A stretch of 64,000 nt of DNA from Phreatobacter stygius (GTDB taxonomy: Bacteria; Pseudomonadota; Alphaproteobacteria; Rhizobiales; Phreatobacteraceae). Below are positions 52,154 to 62,235 of this stretch, in pieces. The position numbers and the translations under genes were made by a program. The stretch's first letter is position 1. Each line of letters starts with the position of its first letter. The notes under the pieces are model-generated. The model did no database searches and was not told the DNA's origin. It saw only the letters and a program-made list of their open reading frames with translations. Location: the NCBI RefSeq assembly GCF_005144885.1, contig NZ_CP039690.1:5655001-5719000 (forward strand). Direction: 5' to 3'.

Positions 52154-53746
52154 TCAGATCCCCACGCCGTCCTTCACCAGCTTGTAGGTGATGCTGTCGG
52201 TCAGCGCCTGGAAGCTCGCGTCGATGATGTTGGGCGAGACGCCGACCGTCGTCCAGGTCTCGCCCTGGCCGTCCTTGCTCTCGATCAGCACGCGGGTCAC
52301 AGCGCCGGTGCCGCCGTTGAGGATGCGCACGCGAAAATCGACCAGTTCGAGGTCTTCGATGAACCGCTGGTATTTGCCGAGGTCCTTGCGCAGCGCCGCG
52401 TCCAGGGCGTTGATCGGACCATTGCCTTCGGCCGCCGAGATCAGTTCCTCGTCGCCGACCTTCACCTTCACGGTTGCTTCCGAGAACGACACGAGATCGC
52501 CGAGCGCGTTCCAGCGTCGCTCGACATTGACCTTGAAGCGCTCGACCTCGAAGAACACCGGCACTTCGCCCATCATCCGCTTGGCGAGCAGGAAGAACGA
52601 GGCGTCAGCCCCTTCATAGGCATAACCGAGGCTTTCGCGCTCCTTGACCTCGTCGAGGATGCGCGCGACGCGCGGGTCGTCCTTGGCGACGGTGAGACCG
52701 ACGCGCTCGAGCTCCGCCAGCACGTTCGACTTGCCGGCCTGTTCGGAGACCAGCACGTGGCGCCGGTTGCCGACGCTGGCGGGTGGCACATGCTCGTAGG
52801 TCTCCGGCTCCTTCATGACCGCCGAGGCATGGATGCCGGCCTTGGTGGCGAAGGCCGAGGCGCCGACATAGGGCGCGTGGCGGTTGGGCGACCGGTTCAG
52901 CAGTTCGTCGAGCCTGCGCGACGCCGAGGTGAGGTGGGTCAGCCGATCGGCGCTGACGCCGATCGAAAAGCGCTCGGCATAAGCCGTCTTCAGCAGGAGC
53001 GTCGGGATGATGGAGGCGAGATTGGCATTGCCGCAGCGCTCGCCGAGCCCGTTCATCGTGCCCTGGATCTGCCGGCAGCCGGCGCGCACGGCGGCCAGCG
53101 AATTGGCCACCGCCTGTTCGGTGTCGTTGTGCGCGTGGATGCCGAGATGGTCGCCGGGCACGTGGCGGGCCACCTCGCCGACGATCTCGAAGACCTCTTC
53201 GGGCAGCGTGCCGCCATTGGTGTCGCACAGCACCACCCAGCGGGCGCCGGCCTCGAAGGCCGTGCGGGCGCAGGTCAGCGCATAGGCGGGATTGGCCTTG
53301 AAGCCGTCGAAGAAATGCTCGCAGTCGAGCATCACCTCGAAGCCGCGGGCCTTGGCTGCTGCAACCGAGTCGCGGATGCCTTCGAGGTTCTCGTCCAGCG
53401 TCGCGCCGAGCGCGACATGGACGTGATAGTCCCAGGCCTTGGCGACGAAACAGATGGCATCGGCCTCGGCTTCCAGGAGGGCCGCGACGCCGGGATCATT
53501 GGCGGCCGAGCGGCCGGCGCGCTTGGTCATGCCGAAGGCGGTAAAGCCGGCGCGATAGGACCGCTTCTCGGCGAACAGGGCGGTGTCGGTCGGATTGGCG
53601 CCGGGATAGCCGCCCTCGATATAGTCGAGGCCGAGATCGTCGAGCAGGGCTGCGATCTTCAGCTTGTCGTCCAGGGTGAAATCGACGCCGGTGGTCTGCG
53701 CGCCGTCGCGCAAGGTGGTGTCGAAGAGATAGAGGCGTTCGGTCAT
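52154..53746 (-). CDS. cimA: Citramalate synthase
   Basis: A 530-residue enzyme that condenses pyruvate and acetyl-CoA to (R)-citramalate, the threonine-independent route to isoleucine. The N-terminal TIM barrel has LFDTTLRDGAQTTGVDF, DYIEGGYPGANPTD, WVVLCDTNGGTLPEEV and the metal-binding HAHNDTEQAVANSLAAV. A linker with VSEQAGKSNVLAELERVGL leads to the C-terminal LeuA-type regulatory domain (about residues 390-525), which gives leucine or isoleucine feedback in the family. Length and the GYPGANPTD signature distinguish it from 2-isopropylmalate synthase. Confidence 0.92.
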   Translation of the reverse strand: MTERLYLFDTTLRDGAQTTGVDFTLDDKLKIAALLDDLGLDYIEGGYPGANPTDTALFAEKRSYRAGFTAFGMTKRAGRSAANDPGVAALLEAEADAICFVAKAWDYHVHVALGATLDENLEGIRDSVAAAKARGFEVMLDCEHFFDGFKANPAYALTCARTAFEAGARWVVLCDTNGGTLPEEVFEIVGEVARHVPGDHLGIHAHNDTEQAVANSLAAVRAGCRQIQGTMNGLGERCGNANLASIIPTLLLKTAYAERFSIGVSADRLTHLTSASRRLDELLNRSPNRHAPYVGASAFATKAGIHASAVMKEPETYEHVPPASVGNRRHVLVSEQAGKSNVLAELERVGLTVAKDDPRVARILDEVKERESLGYAYEGADASFFLLAKRMMGEVPVFFEVERFKVNVERRWNALGDLVSFSEATVKVKVGDEELISAAEGNGPINALDAALRKDLGKYQRFIEDLELVDFRVRILNGGTGAVTRVLIESKDGQGETWTTVGVSPNIIDASFQALTDSITYKLVKDGVGI

Positions 53747-53868
53747 GACGCGGCCTTAGAAAAACGCTCGACCCGCCCGTGGCGTTGATGGTCGAACCCG
53801 GAATTGGCAGGGACGGAGGCTGAACCGCTTGGGCGACGCTGAGGCGCGACCACCGGCGGGAGGGGCGC

Positions 53869-55248
53869 TCAACGCGCCACCTCCCAGGTGGTAATCGGCT
53901 CGCCCGTGACCTTGTCCTTGCCGTCCTTCAGCTGGATGCCCATGGCGGCGAGATCGTCGCGGATCCGGTCGGATTCGGCGAAATCCTTGGCCTTGCGAGC
54001 GGTCAGCCGGGCCGCGACCATGTCCTCGATCCGCGCCACGTCCTTCTCGTCCTCGCCCTCGGCGCTGGTCAGCTCGGCCGCCCGGGCGCCGTCGAAGCCC
54101 ATCAGCGACAGCGCCGCCTTGAGGCCGGCAAGATCGCCGTGCTTTTCGAGGCCATGCAGCTCGGCAATGGTCTTGGCCGTGTTGAGGTCATCCGACAGCG
54201 CGTCGAGCACCGGCGTCGGCACGGCGCCGGCCACGATGCCGGCCGTCACCCGGTACCAGTGCTCCAGCGTCTTCCAGCTTTCCTCCATGGCGCGCACCGT
54301 CCAGTCGATCGGCTGGCGGTAATGGCCCTTCATCATGGTCAGCCGCAGCACTTCGCCCGGCCAGGCCTCGCCCTCCCAGCCGTCGAGCAACTCCTGGATG
54401 GTGACGAAATTGCCGAGGCTTTTCGACATCTTGTCGCCTTCCACCTGCAGGAAGCCGTTATGCATCCAGACATTGGCCATGACGCCGTGGCCGAAGGCGC
54501 AGGTGGTCTGCGCCACCTCGTTCTCGTGGTGGGGGAAGACCAGGTCGATGCCGCCGCCATGGATGTCGAACACCTCGCCGAGGTGTTTCCAGCTCATCGC
54601 CGAGCATTCGATATGCCAGCCGGGGCGGCCCGCTTGCGTGATGCCGCAGGGGCTCGGCCAGCCCGGCTCGTGCGGTTCGCGCGATGGTTTCCACAGCACG
54701 AAATCCATTTCCGAGCGCTTGTAGGGCGCGACGTCGACCCGGGCGCCGGCGATCATGTCGTCGAGCGGCCGGCGTGACAGCTTGCCGTAATCGGGCATTG
54801 AAGGCACCGAGAACAGCACATGGTCCTCGGCGACATAGGCATGGCCCGAGGCGACCAGCTTCTCGCAAATCACCTTCATCTCGTCGATATGATCGGTGGC
54901 GCGCGGCTCGACGGTGGGCCGAAGCGCGCCGAGCGCGTCGATCGCCCGATGAAAGCGCGCCGTGGTGCCCTGGGTCAGCTCACCAATGGTAATGCCGCGC
55001 TCATAGGCGCGCTTGTTGATCTTGTCGTCGAGGTCGGTGATGTTGCGGGCATAGGTGACGTGATCCGCGCCATAGGTGTGGCGGAGCAGCCGGAACAACA
55101 GATCGAAGATGATCACCGGCCGGGCATTGCCGATATGGGCGTCGTCATAGACCGTCGGGCCGCAGACATACATGCGCACGTTCGTCTCATCGATCGGACG
55201 GAAGACGTCCTTCGCGCGTGTCAGCGTGTTGTAGAGCCTGATCGTCAT
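53869..55248 (-). CDS. cysS: Cysteinyl-tRNA synthetase
   Basis: A 459-residue class I synthetase. Landmarks are [20 protein letters not shown] (zinc Cys and HIGH-type HIGN), the second zinc region [25 protein letters not shown] and the KMSKS loop [12 protein letters not shown]. The DALR anticodon-binding region ([20 protein letters not shown]) and the C-terminal [19 protein letters not shown] complete it. Start: GAGG lies six bases before this ATG; the ATG two codons upstream abuts the same GAGG, and a longer frame adds 23 residues without family support. Confidence 0.93.
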   Translation of the reverse strand: MTIRLYNTLTRAKDVFRPIDETNVRMYVCGPTVYDDAHIGNARPVIIFDLLFRLLRHTYGADHVTYARNITDLDDKINKRAYERGITIGELTQGTTARFHRAIDALGALRPTVEPRATDHIDEMKVICEKLVASGHAYVAEDHVLFSVPSMPDYGKLSRRPLDDMIAGARVDVAPYKRSEMDFVLWKPSREPHEPGWPSPCGITQAGRPGWHIECSAMSWKHLGEVFDIHGGGIDLVFPHHENEVAQTTCAFGHGVMANVWMHNGFLQVEGDKMSKSLGNFVTIQELLDGWEGEAWPGEVLRLTMMKGHYRQPIDWTVRAMEESWKTLEHWYRVTAGIVAGAVPTPVLDALSDDLNTAKTIAELHGLEKHGDLAGLKAALSLMGFDGARAAELTSAEGEDEKDVARIEDMVAARLTARKAKDFAESDRIRDDLAAMGIQLKDGKDKVTGEPITTWEVAR

Positions 55249-55445
55249 GGCCATCCTCGCAAAGCTCAAGCACTCCGCTGGCCGGGGAGTGATCTTTTGC
55301 TTCAAGGGACGAGGCAAAGAACGTCTACCGGCCAGCGCTAACGCTCAGCCGCAAATAATCCCGGAAATGATCGAGAAACCGTTCATGGCGCCGAGATAGC
55401 GCAGATTGCACCGACGTCGTCAAGCGGGACAAGGGATCGCGTGCG

Positions 55446-55485
55446 CATCAACCCTCTGCCACGAAGACGTGGGCGAGGGTTGATG
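55446..55485. repeat. REP-like hairpin
   Basis: CATCAACCCTC and GAGGGTTGATG are the ends of a stem of about 18 pairs with a four-base loop. The AACCCTC...GAGGGTT core resembles the repeat pair near 62.0 kb, suggesting one repeat family. Confidence 0.65.
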
Positions 55486-55515
55486 TGTGGCGCGCGCGGC
55501 ATCATGCCCCACTCG

Positions 55516-55556
55516 TCACCGGATCCACTCGCTGCGGCGCTGGATTTCGGCATTGA
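55516..55556 (-). pseudogene. Fossil of a creA C terminus
   Basis: On the minus strand this encodes NAEIQRRSEWIR followed by a stop, matching the last residues of the intact creA gene about 1 kb away (NAEIQRCSEWIR). About 36 bases match with three differences; nothing of the rest of creA is left. It suggests an earlier creA copy or a rearrangement. Confidence 0.6.
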
Positions 55557-55741
55557 GGCTACAGGCGACCCGATCCGCGCGCCACGGCGGCCGCGTCTGG
55601 CCGGCACGAGCCCTTGTGCTCGCGATATTTGCAGAGGGCCTCAGGACCCTCTTGACGTGCAGGGGGCGCCCGGAACATAAAAAGAACATCTCGGGGCGTC
55701 GTTCGATTGCCGCCTGCGAGCAGCGAAGAAGGTCTCCGCCG

Positions 55742-56461
55742 ATGCGTTTGCCGGTTCTTGTGCTGACGACCCTCGGGTTTCTTGGGATGAACCTGGCCCG
55801 TGCCGATGACATGAGGGTCACCACGGCGTTTGGAACGCTGACGATCGACAGCACGAACGACAAGAAATGTGCCGTTTCAGGCGGACGGCAGCTCTATTGC
55901 ACCGAAGAAGAGCAGCTGACTTTCCCGGGGCGACCGATCCTGCTGCAGAACTACACGGTGGTCTTCCTGGATGAGGATTGCGGCGGGTCGGCCTGCGGAA
56001 TTCCCTCCACCCGCTTCATCGTGCAGTCGGCAAACAATGTGCGCTATCAGGCCGGGCCGTTCGAGGCGAGCTGGTCGAACGGCACGCCGCGAAGGACCGG
56101 TCCGGATTCCTTTTCGATCGCCTTGCCCTATTTCGACGGCAAGATCCGCTCGATGACCTTCGTCAACGGCGAGTTCACCTTCGAGGCGCGTCCGGCGGTG
56201 GGGCCGCTGCGGCTGACCGGCGCGCATTGCGAAAGTCTATATCGACAGGCCCTGCGGGAGTGCAGCCGCATGGATGCCGCATGCGCGCAGGGGGTCTCCG
56301 GCCTGTCGATGGCGAACCAGCGGCTCGTCAACGGCTTGCGCGGGCTGTATCAGCGGTTCCAGGACGACGAGTTCGAAAAATTGTGCGAGCAGGCCTGTAC
56401 CAGCAAGCGGCTGCCCGTGCGGGCGAACTTCAACCGCGCGATCTGCCGGCACAGGACCTGA
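55742..56461 (+). CDS. Secreted hypothetical protein, 239 residues
   Basis: A signal peptide (MRLPVLVLTTLGFLGMNLA, cut near ARA-DD) precedes a soluble protein with eight or more cysteines, including LYCTEEE, DEDCGGSACGIPSTR, GAHCESLYRQALRECSRM and FEKLCEQACTSK. It is probably periplasmic and disulfide-bonded. No family is recognised. The stop codon falls inside a 29-bp tandem duplication. It lies between the creA fossil and creA. Confidence 0.65.
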   Translation: MRLPVLVLTTLGFLGMNLARADDMRVTTAFGTLTIDSTNDKKCAVSGGRQLYCTEEEQLTFPGRPILLQNYTVVFLDEDCGGSACGIPSTRFIVQSANNVRYQAGPFEASWSNGTPRRTGPDSFSIALPYFDGKIRSMTFVNGEFTFEARPAVGPLRLTGAHCESLYRQALRECSRMDAACAQGVSGLSMANQRLVNGLRGLYQRFQDDEFEKLCEQACTSKRLPVRANFNRAICRHRT

Positions 56462-56497
56462 GCGAGCCGATCTGCCGGCACAGGACCTGAGCGAGCC
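56440..56497 (+). repeat. 29-bp tandem duplication over a stop codon
   Basis: Two perfect copies of a 29-bp unit beginning GATCTGCCGGCACAGG and ending GAGCGAGCC. The first copy holds the last codons and TGA of the secreted-protein gene; the second is a non-coding echo. The duplication leaves the protein unchanged. Confidence 0.85.
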
Positions 56498-56533
56498 AGG
56501 GCGTGCCGGCCTATCCGTTGCAGGCGCGCCGGC

Positions 56534-57067
56534 CTAGCGGATCCACTCGCTGCAACGCTGGATCTCGGCATTGGCGCCCCAGGGCATGATCGGCACGGTG
56601 GAGGTCGAGTTCTGCGGCGAGCCGTCGATCAGCTTGTCGGAATAGATCATATAGACCAGCACGTTGCGGGCGGCGTCGCAGCCCCGCACGATCTGCACGC
56701 GCTTGAAGAAGAACGACCGTCCCTCGGAAAACACCACGTCGCCCTGGCCGGAGCGACTGCGGAAGCGGATCGGCGCGATCTGCCGGCAGGCGAGAGACAC
56801 GTCCGACAGCTGTTCGGCGAAGCCGAAGGTGCCGGCCCAGCCGCCCTTTTCCGGCACGGTGAAATGGCAGGCCACCCCCTCCACATCGGGGTCGTCGATG
56901 CCATAGGTGGCGAGCTTGTCGTTGGGCGACAGGAGCCGGAACACGGTCGAGCGGCGGAAGATCAGGTCCGGCCGGTCGCCGGCGGCCCGGGCCTCGAGCG
57001 CGGGAAGCGCCAGGGCGAGCGCGAGAACGGCGGGGGCGAGCAGGGCGGCGACAAGGCGGTGGATCAT
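56534..57067 (-). CDS. creA: CreA-family protein
   Basis: A 177-residue exported protein with a signal peptide (to ARAAGD). CreA landmarks are DPDVEGVACHFTVPEKGGW, EQLSDVSLACRQIAPIRF, FFFKRVQIVRGCDAARNVLV and DKLIDGSPQNSTSTVPIMPW. The family's function is unknown despite its wide occurrence. The start is the ATG with a strong signal peptide; a longer frame upstream is unlikely. Confidence 0.88.
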   Translation of the reverse strand: MIHRLVAALLAPAVLALALALPALEARAAGDRPDLIFRRSTVFRLLSPNDKLATYGIDDPDVEGVACHFTVPEKGGWAGTFGFAEQLSDVSLACRQIAPIRFRSRSGQGDVVFSEGRSFFFKRVQIVRGCDAARNVLVYMIYSDKLIDGSPQNSTSTVPIMPWGANAEIQRCSEWIR

Positions 57068-57232
57068 CGGAGGGCTCTCATCGGGTCGTCGTTGTCTCTG
57101 AAGGCTGCAACTTAGCCTCCTGGTGCAACGTTCCGATAGCTGTCTTCGCCGCCAGGCCTTCACCGCCAGGCTTTCGCCGCCAAGCCTTCGCCGCCAAGCC
57201 TTGGCAAGCCAGCACGCCCGGTCGTGCCTGGA

Positions 57233-58318
57233 TCAGTGCGCCTTGCCGCCAGGGCTCGCGCCGGCGGCGGCGGCCTCGGCCGCTTCCCGCGCCTCGTAAT
57301 ATTCGGCGGTGAATTTGACCGACCAGTGGTCGAAGAACGACTTCGTGCGCTGGCTGATGGTTTCCGGATGCGCGGTGTGGGTGCTCCGGTAATGCTCGGC
57401 ATAACGCGTGACGACCGGGCCGACGAGCGGCGCCCGCGACAAGATGTGCACCAGGCCGGCAGCCGCCTTGCCGAGCGCTGCGCCGACGGTTGCGGCCGAG
57501 GCCCTGAGAACCTGCGACGCGGACCGGCACAGGCCGGCGAGACCGGTCGACCGGGCGGTTCGCCGGACGGTCTGAAACGCCTTGATCATGGCGCTGTCGG
57601 TCTGCCGATAGCGCAGCCCGAGCTTCTGCATCATCGGCAGATCGGCGATCTGTCGGCAGAGGCGCGAGAGCGCTCCGACAAAAGGGTGCTGCCGGGCTTG
57701 CGGCCAGGCCGCCGGGTAGACCGGCAGGACCAGCAGCTTGCTCTTGGCAAGGATGGTGGCGACACCGTGCAGCAGCTGCATCCAGGACGGCAGGGTGGCT
57801 GCCTTGGCGATCAGCACCGCATGGGCCGCGGTGGCGGCACCAAACGAAATCGGTATCCAGAGCACCGCGGCGACGATCACCAAAAGGGCCGTGCGCGGCG
57901 TCAGGGTCTTGCAGTTCCTGAAGACCCAGGCCATCCCGGCTTCGAACGCATGATGCACCGATTCTTCGAAGGCGTGGTAGCTGATCCGCTGCCTGAGCCA
58001 GGCCCAGCCTTGCTTCAGGGCCTCGCGCCAGGCCTGGCTCCTGTCCCCGGGCAAGGGCAGCAGTCCGACGATGGCCTGCGCCAGCCGCGCCAGCCCGTCA
58101 CCGACGATCCGCAGGGTGAACAGGGGAAAACGCATCAATTGGAGCAGCAGCGGGAACAGATAGTCGAGAAGATGCATCAGCAGCGAAAGCGCTGCGCGTA
58201 CCAGCCTCCGGGCGGCGACCGCCACGAGCACCACCGGCAGCAGAACGATGTCGTCCAACCCCGGGCCGAACGCGGCCGGCGCGGAGGGCGTGGTGGAACT
58301 GGTGTCACCGCTGTTCAA
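57233..58318 (-). CDS. Hypothetical membrane protein, 361 residues
   Basis: Several hydrophobic or amphipathic helices (DIVLLPVVLVAVAARRLVRA, LMHLLDYLFPLLLQLMRFPL, TALLVIVAAVLWIPISFGAA) and a basic Ala-rich C-terminal half ending in a helix with FTAEYYEAREAAEAAAAG. No family is recognised. The frame shows strong GC bias in third positions, supporting a real gene. No clear operon partner; about 260 bp separate it from parC. Confidence 0.6.
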   Translation of the reverse strand: MNSGDTSSTTPSAPAAFGPGLDDIVLLPVVLVAVAARRLVRAALSLLMHLLDYLFPLLLQLMRFPLFTLRIVGDGLARLAQAIVGLLPLPGDRSQAWREALKQGWAWLRQRISYHAFEESVHHAFEAGMAWVFRNCKTLTPRTALLVIVAAVLWIPISFGAATAAHAVLIAKAATLPSWMQLLHGVATILAKSKLLVLPVYPAAWPQARQHPFVGALSRLCRQIADLPMMQKLGLRYRQTDSAMIKAFQTVRRTARSTGLAGLCRSASQVLRASAATVGAALGKAAAGLVHILSRAPLVGPVVTRYAEHYRSTHTAHPETISQRTKSFFDHWSVKFTAEYYEAREAAEAAAAGASPGGKAH

Positions 58319-58582
58319 GGGGCCTCCGGGGTCTTAGTCGGTCTAGCTGCGCCGATCCCAGGACAATTAAGCATCGGAGAGACGGCGGAAAGAGGTCCGC
58401 GGGCCGAAATGATATGATTGTCGGGGCCTCGATCCGCGAGCCGGGTGCGGCCTCTCGTCGCGATCGGACCGGCCACGAAATCCACCGGCCATTCGCGACG
58501 GTCCGAGGTTCGCCGCTTGTTCCCCTTGCTTCCTCCGCCTAATCAGTGGATCTGAGCATCCCCCGATTCGCGAGGCACGAAC

Positions 58583-60832
58583 ATGGGCGAACGTATCTTG
58601 CCGCCCGGTGGTGGCGAAGACGGCGTCGAGAACATCAATCTGCGCGAGGCGCTCGAAGAGCGCTATCTCGCCTATGCGCTGTCGACCATCATGGGCCGCG
58701 CGCTGCCGGATGCCCGTGACGGCCTGAAGCCGGTCCACCGGCGCATCCTGCACGCCATGCGCCTGTTGAAGCTCGATCCGGGCACGGCGTTCAAGAAATG
58801 CGCCCGCATCGTCGGCGACGTCATCGGTAAGTACCATCCGCATGGCGACCAGTCGGTCTATGACGCGCTGGTGAGGCTCGCCCAGGACTTCGCCCAGCGC
58901 TACCCGCTGGTCGACGGCCAGGGCAATTTCGGCAATATCGACGGCGATAACGCGGCCGCCTACCGTTATACCGAAGCGCGCATGACCGAGGTCGCGGCGC
59001 TGCTGCTCGAGGGCATCGGCGAGGACGCGGTCGATTTCCGCAAGACCTATAACGAGGAGGACGACGAGCCGGTCGTCCTGCCGGGCGCCTTCCCGAACCT
59101 GCTCGCCAACGGCTCCCAGGGCATCGCGGTCGGCATGGCCACCTCGATCCCGCCGCACAATGCCGCCGAGATCTGCGACGCGGCGCTGCACCTGATCGCC
59201 AATCCCGATTGCACCACGCGCGACCTGGTCGCCCATGTGCCCGGGCCGGATTTCCCCACCGGCGGCATCATCATCGAGGGCCGGGCGTCGATCCAGGAGG
59301 CCTATGAGACCGGCCGCGGCGGCTTCCGCACGCGGGCGCGCTGGCACCAGGAGGATACCGGCCGCGGCACCTACCTGATCGTGGTCACCCAGATCCCCTA
59401 TGGCGTCGCCAAGGGCCGGCTGATCGAGAAGATCGCCGAGCTGATCATCGACAAGAAGCTGCCGCTGATCGCCGATTTCCGCGACGAGAGCGCCGAGGAC
59501 ATCCGGCTCGTCTTCGAGCCGAAGTCGCGCAATGTCGACGGCGGGCTGATGATGGAAAGCCTGTTCAGGCTGACCGAGCTGGAAAGCCGCATCCCGCTCA
59601 ACATGAACGTGCTGATGCAGGGCCGGATCCCCAGGGTGGTCGGCCTGAAGGAAGTGCTGCGCGAATGGGTCGACCATCGCCGCGACGTCCTGCTGCGCCG
59701 CTCGCGCCACCGGCTCGCCGAGATCGAGCGGCGGCTGGAAGTGCTCGCCGGCCTGATCATCGCCTATCTCAATATCGACGAGGTGATCCACATCATCCGC
59801 ACCGCGGATGAGCCCAAGAAGGCGCTGGTCGTTCGTTTCGAGCTGACCGAAGTCCAGGTCGAAGCCATTCTCAACATGCGCTTGCGGTCCCTGGCCAAGC
59901 TCGAGGAGATCGAGCTGCGCAAGGAGCATGACGAGCTGTCCAAGGAGAAGGACGGCATCGTCAAGCTGATCGGCTCGGAAGCGCTGCAGTGGAAGACCAT
60001 TGCCTGGGAAATCAGCAAGGTCAAAAACCAGTTCAGCAAGGACACCCCGCTCGGCAAGCGCCGCACCACCTTCGGCGAGGCGACCGAGCATGACGAAGGC
60101 GCCATGGCCGAGGCGCTGGTCGAGCGCGAGCCGATCACCGTCGTGGTCTCCGAAAAGGGCTGGATCCGGGCGCTGAAGGGCCATGTCCAGGACCTGTCGA
60201 CCCTGACCTTCAAGACCGACGACCGGCTGAAGATCTCGTTTACCGCCGAGACCACGTCCAAGCTCCTGGTCTTCGCCACCAACGGCAAGGTGTTCACGCT
60301 CGAGGGCTCGAAACTGCCCGGCGGCCGCGGCGCCGGCGAGCCGATCCGCCTGATGATCGATCTCGAACAGGAGCACGACATCGTCGAGGTCGTGCAGTTC
60401 AAGGGCGGCCGCAAGGTGCTGGTCGCCTCCAAGGACGGCCGCGGCTTCGTGGTGCCCGAGGACGAACTGGTCGCCAATACCCGCAAGGGCAAGGGCGTCA
60501 TGGGCGTCGATACGCCCGATGAGCTCACAGCCATCCGCTTCGTCGAGGGCGAACATGTCGCCGTCATCGGCGAGAACCGCAAGCTGCTGGTCTTCCCCTT
60601 GAACCAGGTGCCGGAAATGACCCGCGGCAAGGGCGTGCGCCTGCAGAAATACAAGGGCGGCGGCCTCGCCGACGTGAAGACCTTCGCGCTCGCCGAAGGG
60701 CTGACCTGGAAGGATTCCTCCGACCGCACCTGGACGGTCGGCGAAAAGGACCTCAGCGAATGGATCGGCAACCGGGCCGATGCCGGCCGCCTGCCGCCAA
60801 AGGGCTTCCCCAAGAACAACAAGTTCGGTTGA
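58583..60832 (+). CDS. parC: DNA topoisomerase IV subunit A
   Basis: A 749-residue type IIA topoisomerase subunit that unlinks daughter chromosomes. The N-terminal breakage-reunion domain has [20 protein letters not shown] with [31 protein letters not shown] and the active-site Tyr in [15 protein letters not shown]; the GyrA-box Q(R/K)RGGKG is absent from the C-terminal beta-pinwheel, which separates ParC from GyrA. The pinwheel repeats ([35 protein letters not shown]) are present. Confidence 0.92.
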   Translation: MGERILPPGGGEDGVENINLREALEERYLAYALSTIMGRALPDARDGLKPVHRRILHAMRLLKLDPGTAFKKCARIVGDVIGKYHPHGDQSVYDALVRLAQDFAQRYPLVDGQGNFGNIDGDNAAAYRYTEARMTEVAALLLEGIGEDAVDFRKTYNEEDDEPVVLPGAFPNLLANGSQGIAVGMATSIPPHNAAEICDAALHLIANPDCTTRDLVAHVPGPDFPTGGIIIEGRASIQEAYETGRGGFRTRARWHQEDTGRGTYLIVVTQIPYGVAKGRLIEKIAELIIDKKLPLIADFRDESAEDIRLVFEPKSRNVDGGLMMESLFRLTELESRIPLNMNVLMQGRIPRVVGLKEVLREWVDHRRDVLLRRSRHRLAEIERRLEVLAGLIIAYLNIDEVIHIIRTADEPKKALVVRFELTEVQVEAILNMRLRSLAKLEEIELRKEHDELSKEKDGIVKLIGSEALQWKTIAWEISKVKNQFSKDTPLGKRRTTFGEATEHDEGAMAEALVEREPITVVVSEKGWIRALKGHVQDLSTLTFKTDDRLKISFTAETTSKLLVFATNGKVFTLEGSKLPGGRGAGEPIRLMIDLEQEHDIVEVVQFKGGRKVLVASKDGRGFVVPEDELVANTRKGKGVMGVDTPDELTAIRFVEGEHVAVIGENRKLLVFPLNQVPEMTRGKGVRLQKYKGGGLADVKTFALAEGLTWKDSSDRTWTVGEKDLSEWIGNRADAGRLPPKGFPKNNKFG

Positions 60833-60885
60833 ATGGCTGGCGAAGCGGCAGCTTAAGCCGCGCGACCAGCGGGAACCGAAACCAG

Positions 60886-61920
60886 ATGACCATCGTGAAG
60901 ACCTTGATGGCGGCGACAGCCGCCGTCGCATTCGGGCTCGTGCCGGCGCTCGCCCAGAATTCCGGCCCGGCGGCGACGCTCCAGAAGATCCGCGAGCGCG
61001 GCTACATCCTGTGCGGCGCGAGCCAGGGCGTGCCGGGTTTTTCCCAGCCCGACGACAAGGGCATCTGGCGCGGCTTCGACACCGATTTCTGCCGGGCCCT
61101 GGCCGCCACCATTTTCGACGACCCCGACAAGGCGCGCTATCTGCCGCTGGCCTCCAAGGACCGGCTGATCTCGCTGCAGGGCGGCAATATCGACGTGCTG
61201 GCCCGCACCACCACCTGGTCGATCGGCCGCGAAATCAGCCAGGGCCTCGCCTTCACCGCCATCAGCTATTACGACGGCCAGGGTTTCCTGGTGCGCAAAT
61301 CGGCCGGCCTGAAGTCGGTGCGCGACCTGAACGGCGCCACCATCTGCGTGTCGCAGGGCACCACCAACGAGCTCAACCTCGCCGACTATTTCCGCGCCAA
61401 CAACCTGACCTACAAGGTGGTCACCTTCGGCAGCCTGGACGAGGTCTCCAAGGCCTATGAGACCGGCCGCTGCGATGCCTACACCACGGACATGTCGCAG
61501 CTCGCCACCAACCGTTTCCTGATGCAGGTGCCGGATGACCACATGGTCCTGCCGGAGATCATCTCCAAGGAGCCGCTCGGGCCCTGGGTGCGAAAGGGCG
61601 ACCCGCAATGGTTCGACATCGTCCGCTGGAGCCTGTTCGTGCTGCTGGCGGCCGAGGAGCTCGGCATCACCAAGGCCAATCTGCCGGAGCATCTGGCCAG
61701 CACCAATCCCGAGGTCCGGCGCCTGCTGGGCCTCGACGGTAATTTCGGCGAGACGCTCGGCCTGTCACGCGACTGGGCGGCCCGGATCATCCGCCATGTC
61801 GGCAATTACGGCGAGAGTTTCGAGCGCAATCTCGGTGCGGGCAGCCGCATTGGCCTGCCACGCGGCGCCAACCAGCTCTGGAACCGCGGCGGCCTGCAAT
61901 ATTCGCCGCCGTTCCGGTGA
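60886..61920 (+). CDS. Second orphan AapJ-like amino-acid binding protein
   Basis: A 344-residue periplasmic binding protein, paralogous to the one at the end of the DapA-like operon. Signal peptide to PALAQN; then RERGYILCGASQGVPGFSQP, GFDTDFCRALAATIF, GNIDVLARTTTWSIGREISQ, GATICVSQGTTNELNLADYF and RRLLGLDGNFGETLGLSRDW. The start has a plausible GGGAACCG upstream. No transporter genes adjoin it; it lies 53 bases after parC. Confidence 0.85.
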   Translation: MTIVKTLMAATAAVAFGLVPALAQNSGPAATLQKIRERGYILCGASQGVPGFSQPDDKGIWRGFDTDFCRALAATIFDDPDKARYLPLASKDRLISLQGGNIDVLARTTTWSIGREISQGLAFTAISYYDGQGFLVRKSAGLKSVRDLNGATICVSQGTTNELNLADYFRANNLTYKVVTFGSLDEVSKAYETGRCDAYTTDMSQLATNRFLMQVPDDHMVLPEIISKEPLGPWVRKGDPQWFDIVRWSLFVLLAAEELGITKANLPEHLASTNPEVRRLLGLDGNFGETLGLSRDWAARIIRHVGNYGESFERNLGAGSRIGLPRGANQLWNRGGLQYSPPFR

Positions 61921-61976
61921 GGTGAGGGGCGAATAGCGAGTAGCGAATAGGGAGTGGGGAAGCGGCGGCGCGCATG

Positions 61977-62033
61977 AACCCTCGCCCGCGCCGTCGCGGG
62001 AGAGGGTGGCCGCGTCAGCGGCCGGGTGAGGGT
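61977..62033. repeat. REP-like repeat, copy A
   Basis: About 57 bp beginning AACCCTCGCCCGC and ending GGCCGGGTGAGGGT, with an inner hairpin. It is inverted relative to copy B. Confidence 0.7.
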
Positions 62034-62090
62034 GGTTGCGTCGGCCGGTGAGGTGCATTCCGGGTGAAATCACGGGGGAGCGCCTGTTCA

Positions 62091-62144
62091 GGCCCTCACC
62101 CGCCGGCTCCGCCGGCACCCTCTCCCGCAAGCGGGCGAGGGTTT
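62091..62144. repeat. REP-like repeat, copy B (inverted)
   Basis: About 54 bp beginning GGCCCTCACCCGCC and ending GCGGGCGAGGGTTT, the reverse complement type of copy A. Such pairs are common near gene ends in alphaproteobacteria. Confidence 0.7.
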
Positions 62145-62172
62145 ACGCGCGCGGGGCGTTTCGCTTCATCCC

Positions 62173-62235
62173 CATTCGCCATTCGCCATTCGCCATTCGC
62201 CACTCGCTATCAGCCACTCGCTATCAGCCACTCGC
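62173..62235 (+). repeat. Short tandem repeats reaching into bpt
   Basis: Four copies of CATTCGC, one CACTCGC, then two copies of TATCAGCCACTCGC. The last copy contains the stop codon of bpt on the minus strand. The array could change length by slippage. Confidence 0.85.

Larger units (their letters stand above)
55249..55741. other. Intergenic DNA with REP-like hairpin and creA remnant
   Basis: About 490 bp between cysS and the next secreted-protein gene. It contains a long hairpin at 55446-55485 and, at 55516-55556 on the minus strand, a fossil of a CreA C terminus. Otherwise no supported gene. Confidence 0.5.
61921..62223. other. Intergenic DNA filled with repeats
   Basis: About 300 bp without a gene. 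It contains GCGAATAGCGAGTAGCG-type short repeats at its start, two inverted REP-like hairpins, and tandem short repeats that reach into the end of the bpt gene. Confidence 0.6.

Noticed and set aside
58367-60931. Minus-strand 854-codon frame opposite parC
   Set aside because: parC is unmistakable on the plus strand; the minus frame is an antisense shadow.
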